Assembly (NCBI GenBank): GCA_900752275.1
Contig: CAADUS010000195.1
Location: forward strand, 1-10,877
DNA: 10,877 bases
Origin: an uncultured Collinsella sp.
Lineage (GTDB): Bacteria > Actinomycetota > Coriobacteriia > Coriobacteriales > Coriobacteriaceae
Direction: 5' to 3'
The notes under the pieces were generated by a model that ran no database searches, was not told where the DNA came from, and worked only from the letters and a program-made list of their open reading frames with translations. The number at the start of each line of letters is the position of its first letter. The first letter of the stretch is position 1. The position numbers and the translations under genes were made by a program. Shown piece after piece: positions 1 through 6,126 of the stretch.

Positions 1-173
1 ACCACCATTGGGAACTTTGGCTGATAGTTTTAGCGCAATGGGGGTTTGGCTGAAGGGACCTTTGGTACCCGTTCGGACACTTTGGCCCTTGATGAGCGCT
101 TGGCTGATTGCTGCTTTGGGTACTCTTTGGGTTACCTTGGATTTGTTTGATTTTTAATTGTTGGAGGGCTTGT
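1..173. repeat. G+T-rich leader with recurring TTTGG / TTTGGCTGA motifs
   Basis: The 173 bases before the nitroreductase start are strikingly G+T-rich on the plus strand. TTTGG starts at 16, 45, 61, 81, 115 and 126, and TTGG also occurs at 100 and 137. The longer unit TTTGGCTGA occurs exactly at 16-24 and 45-53, and TTGGCTGA at 100-107. A small imperfect hairpin (GGGACC, TTT, GGT, bulged A, CCC) lies at 55-70. One frame is open from the left edge to a TAA at 155-157 (about 51 codons, rich in Leu and Trp). I do not recognise the product, and the frame may be open only because of the composition. I see no convincing promoter. Confidence 0.4.
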
Positions 174-704
174 ATGTCGTATTTGGATCTGGCTCGGTCT
201 CGGTATTCTTGTCGTGAATTCCAGGATCGTTCTGTTGAGCAGGCTGTGGTGGATGTCATTGTTGAGGCTGGGCGTATTGCTCCTTCTGCTTGTAATAATC
301 ATCCAACCCGTGTGATGGTGTTGGATACGCCTGAGCTTCTGGAGAAGGCAGCTGCTTGTCAGCCTCGGTTTGCTCGTGATGGGTCCATCTTTGGCGCTCC
401 GCTCATCTTCCTCATTTGCAGCGTTACCGATGACGCTTGGGTGCGCCCCTATGACCAGATGAACTCCAGCGCTATCGACACCTCGATTGCTTGCGATCAG
501 ATGATGATGGAGGCCGAGGAGCAGGGTCTGGGAACGTGCTGGGTATGCCATTTTAAGCCCGAGCTAGCCCGTGAGCAGTTCAACCTGCCCGAAGGCGTCT
601 ATCCCTATCACATGCTCGTCTGCGGCTATCCTGCCGACCACATCGCCGACCCCGAGCATCGCGAGGCCCGTACCATTCCCCTCTCCGACTTCCTCCTCAA
701 ATAG
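174..704 (+). CDS. Nitroreductase family protein (FMN-dependent oxidoreductase)
   Basis: A 176-residue protein of the nitroreductase fold, which uses FMN and NAD(P)H to reduce nitro compounds, quinones or similar substrates in the cytoplasm. The actual substrate is unknown. Visible family features are the N-terminal RSRYSCREF (residues 8-16, the Arg/Ser FMN-phosphate contact), the APSACNNHP segment (36-44) and the late EQGLGTCWVC block that packs near the flavin. The length fits the short members of the family. The ATG at 174 is chosen because GGAGGG lies six to seven bases upstream; the frame runs back to a TTG at 108 that would add only a spurious hydrophobic stretch. It is the only plus-strand gene here and converges on the next gene. 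Codon use changes abruptly near 380: codons before it mostly end in T or G, those after it mostly in C or G. Confidence 0.85.
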   Translation: MSYLDLARSRYSCREFQDRSVEQAVVDVIVEAGRIAPSACNNHPTRVMVLDTPELLEKAAACQPRFARDGSIFGAPLIFLICSVTDDAWVRPYDQMNSSAIDTSIACDQMMMEAEEQGLGTCWVCHFKPELAREQFNLPEGVYPYHMLVCGYPADHIADPEHREARTIPLSDFLLK

Positions 705-740
705 GGTTTAGTACATGCCCTAAAACCTACCTTTTACCAC

Positions 741-802
741 GCGCCCTTCGCCGAGCTCTGCCCTATCGCGCGCAGAGCTCGGCTATTTCGCGCTAAGGGC
801 GC
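741..802. terminator. Nested inverted repeat between convergent genes, probable bidirectional terminator
   Basis: A perfect 12-bp stem (GCCGAGCTCTGC at 750-761 with GCAGAGCTCGGC at 772-783, 10-base loop) is enclosed by a second perfect 8-bp stem (GCGCCCTT at 741-748 with AAGGGCGC at 795-802). It lies between the 3' ends of the nitroreductase gene and the minus-strand hypothetical gene, so it could stop transcription from both sides. There is no long T tract on either strand, so Rho-independent activity is uncertain. A weaker hairpin (GGTTTAG / CTAAAACC, 705-727) directly follows the nitroreductase stop and precedes a short T run. Confidence 0.6.
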
Positions 803-882
803 ACGCGCCTCCCCATTGGAATGCAAATGGAACAGCTTTCACGAATACATGGCCGAGCCGTGGGCGACTAGCCCGGCCACCA

Positions 883-1311
883 TTATTCCTCGATAAAAGC
901 CGGCACGCGATTAGTCCTGCGCATCTTGAAATCGCCAATCTTGTGAGAGACATAGAGAATGCCGTCCATCCCATCTCGCGATGCATATGACAGGTGAACA
1001 GAACCGCAATCCGCTCCATCATTGTCGATAAGATCAAACGAATTCGGATCGCTTGTTGCAGCCAAACGACCACTCATACAAGAGCCATCGTCATTACAGA
1101 TTTGCCATTCCATATCTTCGCCCGTAAGAATCGCCATAGACGGCCTGATTGCATCATCGCTGGCATACATCCCGTCTATGCCAAACCCATTTTCAGCGCC
1201 ATCAATGAACGACTGCTCGGACCTATACGTCGCAAACGATGCACATAGCGCCATTGCGAGACCAACTGCAAGAACAACAATTACAATCTTTACGTAGCTC
1301 TTGGCCATCAT
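883..1311 (-). CDS. Hypothetical membrane-anchored or secreted small protein
   Basis: A 142-residue protein I do not recognise. Residues about 6-28 form one hydrophobic helix after Lys4 and Lys8, so it is either a signal peptide or an N-terminal anchor with the rest outside the cell. Cys23 is not in a good lipobox (it is preceded by Met-Ala-Leu). The outer part is acidic and rich in Asp, Gly and Ser. It holds three cysteines (72, 78, 102); the CNDDGSC hexapeptide spacing could allow a disulfide. A start at 1311 (ATG followed at once by a second ATG at 1308) is supported by AGAGGG five bases upstream. It is a single gene, separated from divIVA by a terminator and an AT-rich spacer, and it looks like accessory content. 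Function unknown. Confidence 0.65.
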   Translation of the reverse strand: MMAKSYVKIVIVVLAVGLAMALCASFATYRSEQSFIDGAENGFGIDGMYASDDAIRPSMAILTGEDMEWQICNDDGSCMSGRLAATSDPNSFDLIDNDGADCGSVHLSYASRDGMDGILYVSHKIGDFKMRRTNRVPAFIEE

Positions 1312-1674
1312 GCCATCCCTCTTTTCGCTTGCCTAAGGAAATGCGGAAGAAGCTGTTCGTCGCGGCTTGTTTGCACACCTTTCTGCCCCGGTTCGGTTAC
1401 TTAGGTTACTTGAGAGATCCTATATATGATTTTATCCGTATACGTAATATGAATTTTGGACATATCGAAATTGGTCAATAATTGTGAGAGCTTTCGCCTT
1501 CAGTGAATGTATTGGCTTGTCTCTCATGCAAATTAAGTCCCTGGCAGGCGTTCAGAAGAGCACGATATTCTTAATTTGATAAATGGTAGGAATTAAGGCA
1601 TGTCCCAAAAATCTAATAAAAAGGAGCCCGCAGGTGCGAGCTCCTCTTAAGGGCACTAGATTGTAGCTCTGGAG
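1312..1674. other. AT-rich intergenic region upstream of the hypothetical gene
   Basis: No credible gene lies here. The stretch at about 1410-1620 is clearly more AT-rich than its surroundings. It contains a tandem direct repeat GGTTACTT (1395-1402 and 1404-1411, nine-base period) about 85-100 bases upstream of the hypothetical gene, and a 7-bp inverted repeat CTTAATT / AATTAAG (1570-1576 / 1591-1597). The minus strand holds promoter-like material (TTGACC at 1478-1473, TAAAAT at 1434-1429), but I could not pair a -35 with a -10 at proper spacing, so no promoter is assigned. The divIVA terminator occupies the right end. Confidence 0.5.
1613..1645 (-). terminator. Intrinsic terminator after divIVA
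   Basis: On the minus strand an AGGAGCTCGC / GCGGGCTCCT stem (10 bp with one G-U, tetraloop ACCT, positions 1645-1622) is followed by a T-rich run (1622-1613). It lies 30 bases past the divIVA stop, and closes the division cluster transcript. Confidence 0.9.
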
Positions 1675-2352
1675 CTAGTCCAGGTCGTCGGCAGCAAAGT
1701 TGTCGATCGGAGCGAAGGGGTCAGCCACGGGAACAACCGGATCAGCGACAGGCAGCGGCTCGGCGGCGGGAACGGTCACCGCAGGAGAAGCGGCAGAACC
1801 GACCGGCGTGGAGGCCATAAGATCAGCAGGGAAGGAATTCTGGGCATCGTCCATGAAGTGCTGGATGAGCTTGAGGTACTCGGCCTTGAACTCCTCACGG
1901 GAAGCCTTTAGACGGTCGATCTCCTCGAGCTCGGCCTGCTTCTCGGTCAGGGCCTGACGGATGACCTCGCGGGCCTTGGCGTCGGCTTCGTTGCGGATAC
2001 GCTCAGCGTTCTCGTTAGCGTCGTTGACGATGCCCTCGGCGGTCTGCTGGGCAGCGATCAGCGCAGCGGAGATCTGACGCTCCTGGGCAGAGAAGTCGGG
2101 TGCGGGAGCGGCCACGGGAGCGGCGGGAACGGCCTGAGCGGCAGCGTCCTGAGCCTGGGCAAGCTGAGCCTGCGTGTCAGCAAGCTGCTGCTCGGTGGCA
2201 GTCAGACGACCCTTAAGATCGACAATCTTGGCAAGCATAGCGTCAACCTCGGAGGACAGCGTCTCCAAAAAGACGTCGACCTCGGCGGGATCATAGCCGC
2301 GCTTGGCCTCAGAGAAAGTCTGAGCCTGGATGTCAGCAGGGGTAATAGCCAT
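1675..2352 (-). CDS. divIVA: DivIVA domain cell-division / polar-growth scaffold protein
   Basis: A 225-residue cytoplasmic coiled-coil protein of the DivIVA/Wag31 family. These proteins bind curved membrane at the poles and septum and organise division or wall growth. The N-terminal membrane-binding domain is clear (ITPADIQ, then FSEAKRGYDPAEVDVFLETLSSEV, residues about 3-36, given here as key blocks). A first coiled coil (about 37-73) is followed by an Ala/Pro linker (74-86) and a second, strongly charged coiled coil (about 90-165). The tail is disordered, rich in Pro, Val and Asp, with VADP twice. The ATG at 2352 has AAAGGAG eight bases upstream. It is the last gene of the sepF-yggT-divIVA group, 62 bases after yggT. 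A TATACT hexamer inside the end of yggT (2427-2422) could serve as an extra promoter, but its -35 is poor. Confidence 0.93.
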   Translation of the reverse strand: MAITPADIQAQTFSEAKRGYDPAEVDVFLETLSSEVDAMLAKIVDLKGRLTATEQQLADTQAQLAQAQDAAAQAVPAAPVAAPAPDFSAQERQISAALIAAQQTAEGIVNDANENAERIRNEADAKAREVIRQALTEKQAELEEIDRLKASREEFKAEYLKLIQHFMDDAQNSFPADLMASTPVGSAASPAVTVPAAEPLPVADPVVPVADPFAPIDNFAADDLD

Positions 2353-2414
2353 AACAAGTTCTCCTTTTTCATCGCCTCGGCGCCGGGCGCCCGACGTAAG
2401 TTACTGAGCCAGTA

Positions 2415-2696
2415 CTATACGAGTATACCTATAAGAAGCTGCAGAATCAGCCTCTGCACCAACTGCAACGCAATAATTGCAACGACCGGCGAAAAATCAA
2501 CGCCGCCCATCGGCGGGATAAACCGACGAAACAGGTTGAGCCACGGACCGCAGACGCTATCGAGCACAGCGGCGATATCCTGCAGCAGGCCGCCCTGCTT
2601 CATGGGAATCCACGTCATAAAGCAATAGACCACGATGAGCGTGGAGTAGAAGTTGAACAGCGTGTTGACCAGCTGGACAATGGTGTAGATGTTGAT
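2415..2696 (-). CDS. YggT/YlmG family membrane protein, apparently with a non-standard start codon
   Basis: A small integral membrane protein of the YggT (YlmG) family, found beside sepF in many Gram-positive bacteria and linked to membrane or septum organisation; its molecular role is unclear. Two hydrophobic segments are visible: the first spans the INIYTIVQLV... to YCFMTW region, the second the SPVVAIIALQLVQRLILQLL region. Between them is the family loop with CGPWLNLFRRFIPPMGGVDFSP. Coding similarity continues upstream to about 2702, but no ATG, GTG or TTG occurs in frame between the sepF stop (2718) and a GTG at 2633. That GTG would cut the first membrane helix in half. I place the start at ATC 2696 because GAGGAG (2708-2703) lies six bases upstream; ATT 2702 is the alternative. 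A start at GTG 2633 would give 72 residues. The frame is the same as that of sepF. Confidence 0.75.
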   Translation of the reverse strand: MNIYTIVQLVNTLFNFYSTLIVVYCFMTWIPMKQGGLLQDIAAVLDSVCGPWLNLFRRFIPPMGGVDFSPVVAIIALQLVQRLILQLLIGILV

Positions 2697-2702
2697 GAGA
2701 AT

Positions 2703-2708
2703 CTCCTC
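2703..2708 (-). promoter_or_regulatory. Ribosome binding site supporting an AUC/AUU start of yggT
   Basis: GAGGAG on the minus strand lies six bases from ATC (2696-2694) and directly abuts ATT (2702-2700). It is the only good Shine-Dalgarno sequence near the expected N terminus of YggT, which is why the non-standard start is preferred over the internal GTG at 2633. Confidence 0.5.
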
Positions 2709-2717
2709 GTCTTGGGT

Positions 2718-3443
2718 TTACTTAAGGTAGCCGTCGGCGCGCAGCTTCTTGAGGTCCGAATCCTTGACCTCGCAGCCGGCGGGCAGCACCATAAACACGC
2801 GATCGCCCACCTCTTTGACCGTAGCGCCCAGGCCGCAGGCAAAGCCATAGCTAAAGTCCAGGACACGCTTGGCGACCTCGGTGCGAACTCCAACAAAAAT
2901 CAGCGCAACGGGCTGCTTGGTGCGCACACGGCGGACAACGGTCTCGACATCGTCATAGCTCTCGGGACGCAGAACATAGGCAGGCAGCTGCGGCGTGGCG
3001 TTGATGATGTTGCTCGCATAGGCCGAAGCGTCGCTCGGCGCAGGAGCGGGCGCAGGTGCCGCGGCGCGAGCGCGAGCGCTCTCGGCATAGCTCGACGGCG
3101 TGTCGTAAGCGCCGGGACGATAGCCGCCCGCGACACTATCCTGAGAACGCGACGGCGGATTGTACGTCGTTGCATGACGGGAGTCGTCGCCGACCAGCTG
3201 GCCGGAGCGCGTGTACACCGCGACAGACTCGGCCTCACCGCGGCGCGTCTGACCCAGCAGGCCGTTGCTCGGCTCGTCCTGGGTATAGAAGCCCTCACCC
3301 GAGGCACCGCTGTAGCCGTTGTTCTGATAGCCATCGTCGTAGCCGTCATCGTAGCCGTAGTCGTCATCCTGGCCATAGCCCTGGTCGTAACCCTGCTGGC
3401 CGCCAAGGTGCATCTTATTTTTAATCTCGTCAAGGAAGCCCAT
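2718..3443 (-). CDS. sepF: Cell division protein SepF, with long Tyr-rich linker
   Basis: SepF links FtsZ filaments to the membrane and helps assemble the septum. The 241-residue protein shows the expected parts in order: an N-terminal amphipathic membrane-binding helix (MGFLDEIKNKMHL, 1-13), a very long disordered linker (about 14-155), and the C-terminal SepF domain (about 157-230) with RPESYDDVETVV, QPVALIF, RVLDFSYG and DRVFMVLP. The linker begins with seven tyrosines between residues 19 and 44 in a Gly/Asp/Gln context (Y19, 23, 29, 31, 35, 39, 44) and later has an Ala/Pro run. Bacillus SepF is about 150 residues, so the excess is all linker. The ATG at 3443 has a GAGAGG site about nine bases upstream. 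It follows yggS by 60 bases. The partner FtsZ is encoded about 6.4 kb away in the same direction. Confidence 0.94.
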   Translation of the reverse strand: MGFLDEIKNKMHLGGQQGYDQGYGQDDDYGYDDGYDDGYQNNGYSGASGEGFYTQDEPSNGLLGQTRRGEAESVAVYTRSGQLVGDDSRHATTYNPPSRSQDSVAGGYRPGAYDTPSSYAESARARAAAPAPAPAPSDASAYASNIINATPQLPAYVLRPESYDDVETVVRRVRTKQPVALIFVGVRTEVAKRVLDFSYGFACGLGATVKEVGDRVFMVLPAGCEVKDSDLKKLRADGYLK

Positions 3444-3473
3444 GGTTGTGTCCTCTCACGGTTTAGTGCAGGC

Positions 3474-3502
3474 GCTCTGTAGACCAGTGCGCACTTCAGA
3501 GC
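3474..3502. repeat. Inverted repeat between yggS and sepF
   Basis: A 10-bp perfect palindrome AGTGCGCACT (3486-3495) is flanked by GCTCTG (3474-3479) and CAGAGC (3497-3502), which can pair to enclose it. It fills half of the 60-base gap before sepF. It could be an operator, an RNA processing hairpin or a weak attenuator; no T tract follows it. Confidence 0.35.
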
Positions 3503-3503
3503 C

Positions 3504-4241
3504 CTATTTTACTGCAAACTCCGGGCTAAATACTACCCTGCCCAGGCGAACGAGCGTAGAGCCCTCTTCAAGGGCAGGCTCAAAATCCTCGCTCATGCCA
3601 CAAGAAAGCTCGGGCAGGCTCAGATCGGGATGCGCCGCCTCCAGCTCATCCCTCAGCTCTCGCAGCCCGGCGAAGGTGCGACGCGCCACATCCTTGTTCC
3701 CCCGAGGGGCCATGGTCATAAGGCCCTGCACACAAATTCCCTCAAGCTCCGCAAGCTCGCCGGCAGCGCCACGAATCTCATCGGGCGAAAAGCCGCCCTT
3801 AGACTCCTCGCCGCTCACGTTGACCTCGATCAGCACCTGCTGGGGGGCGGCGAGCTCGCCCGCTTCGATCTTGCGAATGGCACGGCTCGAGATCGCCTGC
3901 GCCAAATGAAGCGACCCCACCGAATGAATCAGCTCGGCCGAGCCCAACACCGCGTTAATCTTATTGGTCTGAAGGTTGCCAATCATGTCGAAGCGCACCT
4001 CGGGCAGTTCCGGATGCTCCGCCAGGCCCGTGAGCTTGCGGACGAGCTCTTGCGGGCGGTTCTCGGCAAAATGGCGATACCCCACCTGGATGGCCGCGAT
4101 GGTCTCATTGACGCCGACGGTCTTGGATACGGCAATCAGACGCGCGGCATCGTGGGGCCTCCCAGCGCGATCGAGCGCCGCATAAAAACGCTCGAGTATC
4201 TGCTCGCGGCGAGCGCGCATTACATCCAAATAGTTATCCAT
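3504..4241 (-). CDS. YggS family PLP homeostasis protein (YlmE)
   Basis: A 245-residue cytoplasmic protein with a single alanine-racemase-like barrel domain that binds pyridoxal 5'-phosphate. Family members are not racemases; they buffer PLP and affect amino acid and 2-oxoacid balance. The PLP lysine is Lys40 in LIAVSKTV. Further family blocks are FAENRPQEL, FDMIGNLQTNK (the family more often has His in place of Asn after IG), GLMTMAP, and the phosphate-binding LSCGMSEDFEPALEEGST region with VRLGRVVF. Length is typical. A TTG at 4247 is in frame, but ATG 4241 is preferred; GGAGG lies nine bases upstream of the ATG and only three from the TTG. It is separated from phoU by 119 bases with a GC-rich hairpin, and starts the yggS-sepF-yggT-divIVA group. 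Confidence 0.92.
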   Translation of the reverse strand: MDNYLDVMRARREQILERFYAALDRAGRPHDAARLIAVSKTVGVNETIAAIQVGYRHFAENRPQELVRKLTGLAEHPELPEVRFDMIGNLQTNKINAVLGSAELIHSVGSLHLAQAISSRAIRKIEAGELAAPQQVLIEVNVSGEESKGGFSPDEIRGAAGELAELEGICVQGLMTMAPRGNKDVARRTFAGLRELRDELEAAHPDLSLPELSCGMSEDFEPALEEGSTLVRLGRVVFSPEFAVK

Positions 4242-4291
4242 TGCCAATCGCCTCCGCTAACAGCACAACAAGTAGTCCCATGCTAGCGCAA

Positions 4292-4323
4292 GAGCGCGGC
4301 CCCGCATCCGCAAGGCCGCGCTC
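4292..4323 (-). terminator. GC-rich hairpin between phoU and yggS, possible terminator or attenuator
   Basis: A perfect 10-bp stem (GAGCGCGGCC / GGCCGCGCTC) with a 12-base loop lies about 40 bases downstream of the phoU stop and 50 bases upstream of the yggS start. On the minus strand it is followed by only a short T-containing stretch (CTTGCGC), so it may reduce rather than fully stop read-through from the phosphate operon. It could also stabilise the 3' end of the pst-phoU message. Confidence 0.5.
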
Positions 4324-4360
4324 CCTCAGGTATTTACAATCTCTCAACGAACGGGGCTAC

Positions 4361-5218
4361 CTACTCCTCGTCGTCCTCACCATCATCCTCGTCCTCAAGA
4401 TGATCCAACAGGTAGCGAAGACCCTCGCTCACCTCGTTAGCGGGCACCTTGGCAACAAAGCGCGCATCGACGGCAGGCCTCATGATGACGCCCTCGCCCG
4501 AAGGCACGCGCATGCTCTCGAGCTCATCCTCGTCCGTGCGCGCGATATCGCCGGCAGTCATACGCTGTCCGGTCAAAAGGAAGGTTAGACGGCAGGCGGC
4601 ATCGATAGAAATCGAGGCGATGCGATCGAGGTAGCGCGAGACCATGATGGCGCGGCGCAGGTCGTCATAGTTGCTGTCATCGTCCATAAAATCGCCCGTG
4701 TCCATGCGGTTAAAGGTGCGGAAGAACTTCTCGTACGCCGCATGTACCGGCTCGTCCTCGACGGCCAGGTTGCAGATGATGGACATGTCGTTGGTGACGA
4801 GCGCGGACAGCGACGAGCCCAGCACCTGGTACACGGCCTCGGCCTCGGCCTCAACCGTGCCGACGAGCTCCTGAGGCAGCGAGATGTCGGCCTTGACCAT
4901 GTGACGCGTGGCGCGGCAGATCTGGCGAACCTTATCGGTCATACGCTGCAGGTTAAAGTCGACGTAGATGATCGTCTGCAGCAAACGGAAGTCGGAGGCG
5001 ACCGGCGACTGCGTAGCGATCAGGTTGTAGCACACGGCCTCCAAATTGGCGCAGCGAGCATCAATCGAAAGCGTGCGCTTCTTGGTCTTAGTGGCGAGCT
5101 TGCGGTCGTCGGTCACATAGGCCTTCACGGCGTCGTGAAGGGCAAGATCGACGGCCTCGTAGATGCTCAGCATCTCGTGACGGGCCTCGATGAGCTGACG
5201 GGAAAACAGTTTGCGCAT
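4361..5218 (-). CDS. phoU: PhoU-like phosphate signalling regulator, divergent
   Basis: PhoU connects the Pst transporter with phosphate sensing (in other bacteria through PhoR) and limits phosphate uptake. This 285-residue protein has the two-repeat all-helical PhoU layout: first repeat with VASDFRLLQTIIYVDFNLQRMTD (key part 73-95), second with YDDLRRAIMVSRYLDRIASIS and the closing LTFLLTGQ (about 184-218). Identity rests on these blocks and on its place after pstB. Two oddities: the metal-binding E/DxxxD motifs are degenerate (QRMTD at 91-95, DRIAS at 198-202), and residues about 219-285 form an extra tail ending in an almost wholly Asp/Glu stretch; typical PhoU is about 220-240 residues. 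The ATG at 5218 has TTGGAGTG four to five bases upstream. Confidence 0.88.
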   Translation of the reverse strand: MRKLFSRQLIEARHEMLSIYEAVDLALHDAVKAYVTDDRKLATKTKKRTLSIDARCANLEAVCYNLIATQSPVASDFRLLQTIIYVDFNLQRMTDKVRQICRATRHMVKADISLPQELVGTVEAEAEAVYQVLGSSLSALVTNDMSIICNLAVEDEPVHAAYEKFFRTFNRMDTGDFMDDDSNYDDLRRAIMVSRYLDRIASISIDAACRLTFLLTGQRMTAGDIARTDEDELESMRVPSGEGVIMRPAVDARFVAKVPANEVSEGLRYLLDHLEDEDDGEDDEE

Positions 5219-5272
5219 GGTTCACTCCAATCAGTTGGGTGCGGTCATGCCGCCCGCACAGTGAATACGCAC

Positions 5273-5285
5273 CGGACCAGGTCCG
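5273..5285. repeat. Short perfect inverted repeat in the pstB-phoU gap
   Basis: CGGACC-A-GGTCCG (6-bp arms, one-base centre) lies in the 92-base gap between pstB and phoU, the only sizeable gap inside the phosphate genes. The centre is too short for an RNA hairpin without opening the last pairs, so a protein-binding site is as likely as an RNA structure. No T tract follows. Confidence 0.3.
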
Positions 5286-5310
5286 ATCGACTTGGGACTA
5301 GTCGCACCGA

Positions 5311-6114
<804 letters not shown>

Positions 6115-6126
6115 GGGACTCCTTAA

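Noticed and set aside
2..157. A partial upstream gene ending at TAA 155-157
   Set aside because: The frame is open but its Leu/Trp-rich product is unrecognised and can be explained by the G+T-rich, TTTGG-repeated sequence. It could only be settled with sequence to the left.
108..173. An N-terminal hydrophobic extension of the nitroreductase from TTG 108
   Set aside because: Nitroreductases are soluble and cytoplasmic. ATG 174 has a strong GGAGGG site and gives the usual N terminus.
2718..2720. Programmed read-through of the sepF stop to make a SepF-YggT fusion
   Set aside because: The TAA context shows no known read-through signal, and a good ribosome binding site follows for separate initiation. 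Kept only as a remote alternative.
3305..3400. Short repeated DNA units (cgtag/catcgtc) inside sepF as a CRISPR or VNTR array
   Set aside because: They are irregular and simply encode the repeated Tyr-Asp-Gly residues of the SepF linker in a proper reading frame.
3056..3424. Plus-strand open frames opposite sepF, phoU and ftsZ
   Set aside because: They are Arg/Ser/Ala-rich antisense frames without ribosome binding sites that overlap confidently identified genes over their whole length.
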